From Bacteroidota bacterium (GTDB lineage Bacteria; Bacteroidota; Bacteroidia; Bacteroidales; VadinHA17), in assembly GCA_023430725.1 (NCBI GenBank), contig JAEYZD010000020.1, positions 1-10,050 of the forward strand: 10,050 bases of DNA, in the 5' to 3' direction. The translations under genes and the position numbers were made by a program. Under the pieces are notes generated by a model that was not told the DNA's origin, ran no database searches, and saw only the letters and a program-made list of their open reading frames with translations. Each line of letters starts with the position of its first letter. The stretch's first letter is position 1. Positions 1 to 6,301 of this stretch are shown here, piece after piece.

Positions 1-762
1 GCTGAAGGGAGCATGCGCCAGGCGCTTTGTGGCGCCGGCAATGATCTCGAAGGGAAGAGGCTCGCCACCCTCACCGGTATAGCTCCTTATCTGAAAACCG
101 GCGTTACGGATCACCAGACCGGCGTCAAAAAGAAGTCGCTCATTGTGATACGCTGCCCCGATGTCGACGCACAGGCCGGCAGAGAAGTAGCGTTCGAGAT
201 GGGATATGACCGGCTTGAGATTGATCCCGGCAGTGAACGAGGAGTCGATCTGCCATGACCACATAATATTAAATGCATATTCGGCAGCTGAAAAGCTGCC
301 GGTGATGTTGCCTGCGGCATCGGCCTCCGTGAAGCGGCCATGGCTGATGAAACTCACACCCCCGGCAAAGGTGCCGGCTTTTTCCGTGTCCATGGCCCAG
401 GAGGCATAACCGTACCGTATCCCTGCAAACCACGAGGAGAAGCTGAGGGAGACATCGTTGTCCATTGACCTGTCAAGGAGGGCAGGATTAAAATAGGGGA
501 GGCTGAGATCACTTCGCCCCTGCGATACGGTGATACCCCCGGTGGCGGTTGCAAAGGCCGAGTGGCTGAGGTTCAGGAATTCATATGTATTGTCTCCTCC
601 CGTCTGGGCCCGGGCCGGCATGGCAATACAGGTCAGGAGCAGGCATAGAGCACTGCGCAATGCCGGCAGCGCTGTGATACTCCTGCGTATGCCGGCAGCC
701 CTGTGACCGTACTGCCGCACCCTGTTACCGGGAAGCAGATAAAGAGCCCTGTGCCTCATCAT
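1..762 (-). CDS. porQ: Type IX secretion system protein PorQ (partial, C-terminus beyond left edge)
   Basis: The reading frame is open from ATG 760-762 to base 1, giving 254 codons without a stop, so the 3' end lies outside the window. After a hydrophobic stretch (about residues 37-50) ending in ARAQ, the mature start reads GGDNTYEFLNL followed by a small-residue/Gly segment, a serine-rich stretch and PYFNPALL. This is the characteristic N-terminus of PorQ, an outer-membrane beta-barrel-like protein of the T9SS. In Porphyromonas, PorQ works with PorZ, PorU and PorV in attaching secreted cargo at the cell surface. The rest shows alternating beta-strand patterns with aromatic ends. The N-region before the hydrophobic core is unusually long and basic (about 36 residues). 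GTG at 718-720 is an alternative start, but the promoter-like element at 778-785 favours 762. Family members are usually about 330-340 residues, so roughly a quarter is missing here. Confidence 0.85.
   Translation of the reverse strand, partial: MMRHRALYLLPGNRVRQYGHRAAGIRRSITALPALRSALCLLLTCIAMPARAQTGGDNTYEFLNLSHSAFATATGGITVSQGRSDLSLPYFNPALLDRSMDNDVSLSFSSWFAGIRYGYASWAMDTEKAGTFAGGVSFISHGRFTEADAAGNITGSFSAAEYAFNIMWSWQIDSSFTAGINLKPVISHLERYFSAGLCVDIGAAYHNERLLFDAGLVIRNAGFQIRSYTGEGGEPLPFEIIAGATKRLAHAPFS
660..706. repeat. Imperfect 18-bp direct repeat inside the 5' end of porQ
   Basis: ATGCCGGCAGCGCTGTGA (660-677) recurs as ATGCCGGCAGCCCTGTGA (689-706), with one mismatch and a 29-bp offset. A more decayed third copy may begin near 709. 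Because 29 is not a multiple of three, the copies are read in different frames of porQ. They lie exactly in the unusually long N-region of the predicted signal peptide, so a small tandem duplication may have lengthened it. Confidence 0.6.
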
Positions 763-777
763 GTTGTTGGTTGATGA

Positions 778-785
778 CAAAGATA
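778..785 (-). promoter_or_regulatory. Bacteroidota-type -7 element for porQ
   Basis: Read on the minus strand this is TATCTTTG, an exact match to the Bacteroidota primary-sigma -7 consensus TAnnTTTG. It ends 15 nt before the porQ ATG (762), implying a very short leader. No convincing TTTG -33 box is found at the usual 19-21 nt spacing. It suggests porQ is transcribed independently of the upstream transporter gene, although read-through remains possible across the 68-nt gap. Confidence 0.45.
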
Positions 786-830
786 GCAATCCCGGCAAAA
801 CGGCATGTTTGATGAGATGATTTCCGAGGG

Positions 831-1745
831 TCAGGCGGTTCTTCCTGCGAAGTCGGTATCTACCACTGCTTTCCTGTTTTTGCCTGCCTGTGAGAGGAAG
901 AGCCCGGCAATTACAACTGCCATGCCCACCCCGTTGCGTACCGTCAGCCTGTCGCCCACGATGAAAAACGCAAAGATTGCAGTGAAGACAGGTATAAGAT
1001 TGCTGAAGATGTTGGCACGGGAGATGCCCAGATGCCTGACAGAGTAGGCAAAGAGTACGAAGGCGCCGCACGAAGCGAAGACAGCCAGCAGTATTATTGA
1101 CCCGAAACTCTCGGCCACAAAGCCTGTTGCAAGCAGATCCTTAAGGTCGAAGATCAGGAACAGCGGCAGGAATAAAACAGCACCTATTATGTTCTGGATA
1201 TTTACAATTGTGACAGGATCATACTCGTGGGCCAGCCTGTGGAGGACCATGTTGTATCCTACCGCGGAGATTACTGCCAGGAACATCAGCGCAAGTCCCC
1301 TGGGATTCATCTCGATGTTACCGGTGTTATTTGTGATGAAGATTATAACCCCTGCGAAGGAGAGGATGACACCCAGGTAGTTGATGAGCCTGAGCCGCTC
1401 GCGGTAGATGACCCATGCAAAGATGACTGCAAAGACAGGTATGGTGGAGATTATTACTGAGCCAACAGTTGATGATACATAGGTGAGCCCGAAGCTTTCC
1501 CCGAGAAAATAGAGAAACGGTTCAAAAAGAGCCAGCAGGAAGAAGTACTTGCGGTCTCCCTTTTTCACCTTCTTGAACTTACCCGTAATCCAGAGAAATG
1601 ACGAAAGGAACACTATCGCGATGCAGAGCCTGATGAAGACGATCGCAATCGGATCATAATCGCGGTTTGCAATCTTAAACCAGACAAATGAGAATGACCA
1701 GAAGATCATCGAAAAAACGAGAGCAAGATAGGGTCTGCCTTTCAT
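831..1745 (-). CDS. EamA/DMT-family transporter
   Basis: This 304-residue protein is almost entirely hydrophobic, with about ten predicted transmembrane helices arranged as two EamA repeats (roughly residues 5-135 and 148-286). The first repeat begins with the family-typical FWSFSFVWFKIA and a following DYDPIAIVFIRL. Each repeat ends with the typical 'Pro-Val in a helix, then a short charged loop' pattern: IPVFAVIFAWVIYRERL in the first and IPVFTAIFAFFIVGDRL in the second. DMT transporters are inner-membrane exporters or exchangers of small metabolites such as amino acids or nucleotide-related compounds; the substrate cannot be read from the sequence. Length is normal for the family. The start at 1743-1745 is the first Met after the divergent spacer. 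No clear promoter was found for it (CGAAATTA at 1780-1787 is a one-mismatch -7 candidate). It is followed by porQ on the same strand, with no obvious functional link. Confidence 0.85.
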   Translation of the reverse strand: MKGRPYLALVFSMIFWSFSFVWFKIANRDYDPIAIVFIRLCIAIVFLSSFLWITGKFKKVKKGDRKYFFLLALFEPFLYFLGESFGLTYVSSTVGSVIISTIPVFAVIFAWVIYRERLRLINYLGVILSFAGVIIFITNNTGNIEMNPRGLALMFLAVISAVGYNMVLHRLAHEYDPVTIVNIQNIIGAVLFLPLFLIFDLKDLLATGFVAESFGSIILLAVFASCGAFVLFAYSVRHLGISRANIFSNLIPVFTAIFAFFIVGDRLTVRNGVGMAVVIAGLFLSQAGKNRKAVVDTDFAGRTA

Positions 1746-1966
1746 GGGAGGAAAAAAAGGAGTATGGTTTTACCGGCGGCGAAATTAGCTCATTTTTGAC
1801 AAATGTGTCCCCGCATCTGAAAAAGAACTTTGCGGTTTCGAACGTATAACACCTCAATTCACGGTGCTTACATTATAATTCTTTAAATCAGACATATAGA
1901 TTATGTTTATTTTCGACCGCAGCAGTCAAAAACATCACTCCGGGGTATTGCGGTATCGTTTTTTAT

Positions 1967-1974
1967 TATATTTG
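1967..1974 (+). promoter_or_regulatory. Bacteroidota-type promoter of the etfBA-acyl-CoA dehydrogenase operon
   Basis: TATATTTG matches the TAnnTTTG -7 consensus exactly and ends 22 nt before the etfB ATG. ATTG at 1947-1950 is a possible -33 box, but at 16 nt the spacing is shorter than usual. The surrounding 1860-1975 stretch is AT-rich compared with the flanking genes, as expected for a divergent promoter region. Confidence 0.5.
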
Positions 1975-1996
1975 CCACTTCAAAAGCGAGAATGAG

Positions 1997-2860
1997 ATGA
2001 ACGGAATCAAGATCGTTGTACTTGCAAAGCAGGTTCCGGATACGCGCAATGTTGGTCCTGATGCCATGAAGGCTGACGGCACCGTAAACAGGAGCGTACT
2101 GCCTGCAATCTTCAATCCCGAGGACCTGAACGCACTGGAGCAGGCACTTCGCATCAAGGAAAAATATGAGGGGGTGACTGTTACTCTGCTGACGATGGGC
2201 CCGGTGAGAGCTGCGGAGATAGTCCGCGAAGGGCTCTACCGCGGCGCTGACGACGGTGTGCTGCTGACAGACAGGGCCTTTGCCGGCTCTGACACGCTGG
2301 CAACATCATACGCACTGGCGCTTGCAGTCAGGAGACTAGCGCCTGACCTTGTATTAGGAGGGAGGCAGGCCATTGACGGAGACACGGCACAGGTGGGGCC
2401 CCAGGTGGCAGAAAAACTTGGATGGCCGCAGGTAACCTACGCCGAGGAGATGCATTTTGAGGGCGACAGGCTGATAATCCGCCGCCGCCTTGAGAGAGGT
2501 GTTGAGACGGTCTCGTCGCCGCTGCCGCTTGTGGTTACAGTTAACGGGACGGCCCCATCGTGTCGCTACAGGCATGCCCGCCTGCTGATGAAGTACAAGT
2601 ATGCACGCACAGACACCGAACTGCAGGCCGAGAGCTCTGACTATATTGCCGCCGGCCGCCCGGCCATTAAGATTACCGAGTGGGGAGTGGATGCAATTGG
2701 CGCCGATCCCGAGCAGCTTGGTCTCTCAGGCTCACCTACCAAGGTCAAGGAGATCGAGAACGTGATCCTGCAGGCAAAGGAGTCCAAGCGACTGACTGCA
2801 TCGGACAGGGATATTGAATCACTTGTCAGGGAGCTGATTGAGAATCATACTATTGGTTGA
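1997..2860 (+). CDS. etfB: Electron transfer flavoprotein subunit beta
   Basis: The 287-residue product opens with the EtfB N-terminus (IKIVVLAKQVPDT) and contains AIDGDTAQVGP (residues 125-135), a nucleotide-binding segment typical of EtfB. It also has the VNGTAPSCRY segment (182-191), which corresponds to the family's N-x-PR(Y) signature, and GLSGSPTKV (242-250), the segment preceding the dehydrogenase-recognition arm. EtfB pairs with EtfA to form a soluble heterodimer that carries electrons between acyl-CoA dehydrogenases and a membrane or ferredoxin/NAD partner. The beta-subunit site holds AMP in classical ETFs and FAD in bifurcating ones; which applies here cannot be settled by eye. It is somewhat longer than the common 250-265 residues. 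ATG 1997 is used; the ATG at 1992 hits a stop after one codon. It is the first gene of a three-gene operon, 23 nt before etfA. Confidence 0.93.
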   Translation: MNGIKIVVLAKQVPDTRNVGPDAMKADGTVNRSVLPAIFNPEDLNALEQALRIKEKYEGVTVTLLTMGPVRAAEIVREGLYRGADDGVLLTDRAFAGSDTLATSYALALAVRRLAPDLVLGGRQAIDGDTAQVGPQVAEKLGWPQVTYAEEMHFEGDRLIIRRRLERGVETVSSPLPLVVTVNGTAPSCRYRHARLLMKYKYARTDTELQAESSDYIAAGRPAIKITEWGVDAIGADPEQLGLSGSPTKVKEIENVILQAKESKRLTASDRDIESLVRELIENHTIG

Positions 2861-2883
2861 TAAACGGATAAAACATAGTTGCA

Positions 2884-3903
2884 GTGAACAATCTATTCGT
2901 CTTTTGCGAGCTTGATGAAGGCCGGCCGGCTGAAGTGAGCCTCGAACTGCTCACCAAGGGAAGGTCGCTTGCCAACACCCTGGGCTGCCGTCTTGAGGCG
3001 GTGATCCTCGGAAGCGGGCTGGATGGCATTGAGAACGATCTCTTTCCTTACGGCGTTGACGTGGTGCACGTGGCTGATGACCCCGTGCTTGAACACTACC
3101 GCACGCTGCCGTATACCTCGGTTATTACCGGCCTTTTCAGGCAGGAGCAGCCGCAGATAGCCCTCATGGGCGCCACAACCGCCGGCCGCGATCTGGGCCC
3201 GAGGGTCTCGTCGGCGCTGCACAGCGGCCTGACGGCAGACTGCACCGGGCTTGAGATAGGTGACCATTACGTAAAGAAGACAGACACAACCTACAAGAAC
3301 CTGCTGTATCAGATCAGGCCTGCCTTCGGAGGAAACATCATTGCCACAATCATCAATCCTGACCACCGTCCCCAGATGGCAACCGTTAGAGAAGGGGTCA
3401 TGAAGCGTGAGATTGTGAACAAAAATTTCAGGGGTGAGCTGAAGAAGATAGATATCTCTGCCTTCATCAGGCCTGAAGACCTGGCCGTCGAGATCCTCGA
3501 GAGACACATCGAGCCGAGAAAGGTTGATATCAAGGGGGCACAGATAATCGTGTCCGGCGGTTACGGCATGGGCTCGAAGGAGAACTTCGCCCTGCTTTAT
3601 GAACTGGCCTCGGCGCTTGGCGGCGAAGTTGCAGCCTCCAGGGCGGCAGTCGATGCCGGTTACGCGGGACATGAAAGGCAGGTGGGACAGACGGGGGTTA
3701 CAGTGAGACCGAAGCTCTATATCGCCTGCGGCATCTCCGGCCAGATACAGCATACCGCCGGCATGGACCAGAGCGGAAAGATCATTGCAATCAACAATGA
3801 CCCTATGGCGCCGATCAACAGCATAGCCGACTACGTTATTAACGGCGACGTGGCCGAGGTGATACCGAAGCTCATTAAATATTACAGGGCTAACGCGAAG
3901 TAA
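2884..3903 (+). CDS. etfA: Electron transfer flavoprotein subunit alpha
   Basis: This is a 339-residue EtfA. The N-terminal domain (about 1-190) has the Rossmann-like ETF fold start (NNLFVFCELDEGRP). The C-terminal FAD domain has SGGYGMGSKENF (224-235), ASRAAVDAGY, GQTGVTVRPKLYI (268-280), GISGQIQH (283-290) and the closing AINNDPMAPI...ADYVINGD. These residues bind the electron-carrying FAD. The arginine normally found in the SGGRG motif is Tyr227 here. GTG at 2884 is the only credible start, because a stop at 2869 closes the frame upstream and no ATG lies between. The Shine-Dalgarno sequence is weak. It lies between etfB and the acyl-CoA dehydrogenase gene, and the three should form one transcript. 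Confidence 0.93.
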   Translation: MNNLFVFCELDEGRPAEVSLELLTKGRSLANTLGCRLEAVILGSGLDGIENDLFPYGVDVVHVADDPVLEHYRTLPYTSVITGLFRQEQPQIALMGATTAGRDLGPRVSSALHSGLTADCTGLEIGDHYVKKTDTTYKNLLYQIRPAFGGNIIATIINPDHRPQMATVREGVMKREIVNKNFRGELKKIDISAFIRPEDLAVEILERHIEPRKVDIKGAQIIVSGGYGMGSKENFALLYELASALGGEVAASRAAVDAGYAGHERQVGQTGVTVRPKLYIACGISGQIQHTAGMDQSGKIIAINNDPMAPINSIADYVINGDVAEVIPKLIKYYRANAK

Positions 3904-3936
3904 ACTTGGATCAGTCTGAAGAAAACAGTAATACCG

Positions 3937-5643
3937 ATGGCAAATTTCTATACCGATAACAGGGACCTCAGGTTCCACCTTACGCACCCGGCGATGGAAA
4001 AGATCGTCAGGCTGAAGGAGATGGATTACAGGGACAGGGAGCATTATGACTATGCACCGTGTGATTATGAGGATGCCATGGACAACTATGAAAGGGTGCT
4101 GGATATAATCGGTGCAATCTGTGCCGATGTGATTGCTCCCAATGCGGCGGATGTGGATCATGACGGTCCCACCGTGGCTGACGGCCATGTGACCTATGCG
4201 CGCGGAACACAGGAGAATCATGAGGCCCTCACAAGGGCAGGGGTGATAGGGATGAACTTTCCGCGCAAATATGACGGGCTCAACTTCCCGATGGTGCCGT
4301 ATGTGATGGCTGCCGAGCTTGTCTCAAGGGCTGATGCCGGGTTTGCAAACATATGGGGGCTGCAGGACTGCGGTGAGACAATTCTGGAGTTTGCATCCCA
4401 GGAGATAAAGGAGCAGTTCCTTCCCCGTTTCAACAGGGGTGCAACCGCTGCCATGGACCTGACCGAACCTGATGCCGGTTCTGACCTTCAGGCAGTACAG
4501 CTCAAGGCTCATTATGACGAAGCCAGGGGCACATGGTTGCTGAATGGCGTAAAACGATTCATCACAAACGGAGATGCCGAGATTTCTCTCGTTCTTGCAC
4601 GCTCCGAGGAGGGTACTACCGATGGACGCGGACTGTCACTCTTTGTCTACGACAAGGCTGACGGAGGGGTTCTGGTCCGCAGGATAGAGAACAAGATGGG
4701 CATAAAGGGTTCGCCCACATGCGAGCTTGTCTTTCGTAACGCACCGGCAAAGCTTATCGGCGACAGGCGCCTGGGGCTGATAAAATACGTGATGTCACTG
4801 ATGAACGGCGCCCGTCTTGGTGTGGGGGCACAGTCTGTAGGAATAGCACAGGCTGCCTATGAGGAGGCAAAAAAATACGCCTCGGAGAGAAAGCAGTTCG
4901 GAAAAACAATTGACCAGTTCCCGGCGATTTACGAGATGCTTACCCTGATGCGGATCCGTCTCGAAGCCATGAGGTCACTGCTTTATGAGACTGCAAGGTT
5001 CGTCGACACATACAAGGCATGGTCATTCCTCTCCGAGGAGCGCCCTCTCACAAAGGAGGAGCGCGAAGACCTGAAGATTAATACAAGGCTGGCAGACATC
5101 TATACGCCGCTTGTGAAGCTCATCAGCAGCGAATGGTGCAACAGCATAGCATATGATGCCCTGCAGATCCACGGCGGTGCAGGATTCATCAAGGACTTTC
5201 CGGTTGAGAGACTCTACCGCGATGCACGTATCACTTCAATATACGAGGGAACCTCGCAGCTGCAGGTGGTGGCTGCAATCAGGGGCGTCACAACCGGCGG
5301 TTACCTGGCGCAGATGCGCGAGTATGCAAAAAGAGAGGTGCGCCCAGAGATGGAACACCTTAAGAAACAGCTTGCCGCTCTTACAGATGCTTACGAAAAG
5401 TGCGTGGCCGGGGTGACTGCCACGGGCAACAATGAGCTGACTGATTTTCATGCACGCCGCATGGTTGAGATGGCTGCCAATATTATAATGGGTTACCTGC
5501 TGCTTCATGATGCGCAGCGTGATCCGGTTTACGCCTCTTCGGCTGAACTCTTCCTGCCAATTGCAGTATCCGAGAATTCCACAAGGGCTGATTTTATAGC
5601 ATCCTTCGAAGAGAAGGAACTGGGGCTCTACAAGGTGAACTGA
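3937..5643 (+). CDS. Acyl-CoA dehydrogenase, long form with C-terminal extension
   Basis: The 568-residue flavoenzyme introduces or removes the alpha-beta double bond of an acyl-CoA, passing electrons to or from ETF. Domain order: a short N-terminal segment (FYTDNRDLRFHL) typical of this subfamily, the helical N domain (about 45-165), and a beta domain with the FAD/substrate motif LTEPDAGSD (175-183) and NGVKRFITNG (203-212). The C domain has RKQFGKTIDQF (318-328), HGGAGF, and the catalytic base Glu437 in IYEGTSQ. A further helical region of about 110 residues (460-568) replaces the short end of ordinary 380-residue enzymes. An extra charged segment (SEERPLTKEEREDLK) lies within the C domain. 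Chain-length preference is not readable. The start ATG 3937 lies 33 nt after etfA, and the adjacency makes EtfAB its likely redox partner. Confidence 0.93.
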   Translation: MANFYTDNRDLRFHLTHPAMEKIVRLKEMDYRDREHYDYAPCDYEDAMDNYERVLDIIGAICADVIAPNAADVDHDGPTVADGHVTYARGTQENHEALTRAGVIGMNFPRKYDGLNFPMVPYVMAAELVSRADAGFANIWGLQDCGETILEFASQEIKEQFLPRFNRGATAAMDLTEPDAGSDLQAVQLKAHYDEARGTWLLNGVKRFITNGDAEISLVLARSEEGTTDGRGLSLFVYDKADGGVLVRRIENKMGIKGSPTCELVFRNAPAKLIGDRRLGLIKYVMSLMNGARLGVGAQSVGIAQAAYEEAKKYASERKQFGKTIDQFPAIYEMLTLMRIRLEAMRSLLYETARFVDTYKAWSFLSEERPLTKEEREDLKINTRLADIYTPLVKLISSEWCNSIAYDALQIHGGAGFIKDFPVERLYRDARITSIYEGTSQLQVVAAIRGVTTGGYLAQMREYAKREVRPEMEHLKKQLAALTDAYEKCVAGVTATGNNELTDFHARRMVEMAANIIMGYLLLHDAQRDPVYASSAELFLPIAVSENSTRADFIASFEEKELGLYKVN

Positions 5644-5700
5644 ATCACCTCGCGAAAATCGGACACAGGCTTCCCGGCACAATTCTTACACAACCCGGAC

Positions 5701-5784
5701 TGTCATCTGGCTGCTGTTGTTTCAGGGCATTGCCTGGCACATCCTGCCGGCTTGTGCTGCACAATACCCGGATGACATCTTTTT
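5701..5784 (+). terminator. Foldable element with T-run, probable terminator after the ETF operon
   Basis: TGTCATCTGG (5701-5710) can pair with CCGGATGACA (5768-5777) over ten positions, one of them a U-G wobble, and the stem is followed directly by TCTTTTT (5778-5784). The 57-nt loop contains a second exact hairpin, TTGTG-CTG-CACAA (5752-5764), and a weaker GGC-ATT-GCC stem near 5726-5734. It starts 58 nt after the dehydrogenase stop and ends before the next promoter, so a branched intrinsic terminator is the simplest reading. The long loop is unusual for a terminator, so a structured 3' UTR or small RNA is an alternative. Confidence 0.35.
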
Positions 5785-5877
5785 CGGTGATAAATATCAA
5801 CAGGTCAGTTGATAAGAAACAGCCTCGTGCCAATCTAAATACTTTCCTTAGGGCGCGAAGGGGTATGCTTATTCCGA

Positions 5878-5885
5878 TATATTTG
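5878..5885 (+). promoter_or_regulatory. Bacteroidota-type promoter of the cytochrome operon
   Basis: TATATTTG is again an exact TAnnTTTG element, identical in all eight bases to the one before etfB. It ends 25 nt before the ATG of the lipoprotein cytochrome gene, followed by an A-rich leader. No clear -33 box is visible. The five downstream genes are closely spaced with no other promoter-like element between them, so this may drive the whole 5911-9223 operon. Confidence 0.5.
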
Positions 5886-5910
5886 TGAATGATATAACAA
5901 TAAACGAAAA

Positions 5911-6276
5911 ATGAAGCGTAAGGCACGGATTTTAAGACTGGTGATGCTGTCCGCGATAATCGCGGGCGGGCTATCCCTTTCTTCTTGTGAGAGTTATTCA
6001 TGGGCGAAGCCGGAGATCCCGCAGGATCTGACGATTAGTTTCTCCGAGTCAATAATGCCATTCTGCCAGGGATGCCATGGCTCATGGACAGAGGAGAGGA
6101 CCTATGATAAACTTTTTGCAAATGTAGACACTGTCACCCCGGCATCCAGCAGGGTGATCTCCATTCACTCAAGCATAACTGCGTTTGGTTCCCAGATGCT
6201 GCAGATTGACACTGTCCTTCTGTCGGCACCGGATGCCATTAAGCTGTGGGCATCGCAGGGAGCGGAAAATAACTAG
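5911..6276 (+). CDS. Monohaem c-type cytochrome lipoprotein (small, putative)
   Basis: The 121-residue protein begins with a basic n-region, a hydrophobic core and SLSSC. Cys26 is therefore a likely lipidation site, anchoring the protein to a membrane on its periplasmic face or at the surface. A single haem-attachment motif, CQGCH (Cys52, Cys55, His56), sits in the context IMPFCQGCHGSW. The C-terminus (DAIKLWASQGAENN) resembles the closing helix of small Bacteroidota/Planctomycete-type cytochrome c domains, which usually end in a Trp-(x)-Gly-Ala-x-Asn pattern. The sixth haem ligand is not certain; Met in GSQMLQI is a candidate. It leads an operon with an outer-membrane barrel and three further cytochromes. 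I infer an electron-carrier role. A haem-sensing or purely structural role cannot be excluded. Confidence 0.75.
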   Translation: MKRKARILRLVMLSAIIAGGLSLSSCESYSWAKPEIPQDLTISFSESIMPFCQGCHGSWTEERTYDKLFANVDTVTPASSRVISIHSSITAFGSQMLQIDTVLLSAPDAIKLWASQGAENN

Positions 6277-6301
6277 AAACCAGGAAACCCAAAAAAAAAT
6301 A

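Noticed and set aside
1780..1787. Possible -7 element (TAATTTCG on the minus strand) for the EamA transporter
   Set aside because: It has one mismatch to TAnnTTTG, and the only TTTG upstream is 12 nt away, too close for a -33 box; not strong enough to list as a feature.
2893..4221. 442-codon open frame on the minus strand opposite etfA and the start of the dehydrogenase gene
   Set aside because: It spans two clearly real genes on the other strand plus their junction, has no recognisable domain, and is cysteine/histidine/arginine-rich in the way antisense shadows are.
6185..6301. N-terminal extension of the DUF5777-like gene starting inside the lipoprotein gene
   Set aside because: It would place 39 unrelated residues before a good signal peptide and overlap the 3' end of a real gene in another frame; the start at 6302 or 6311 is better.
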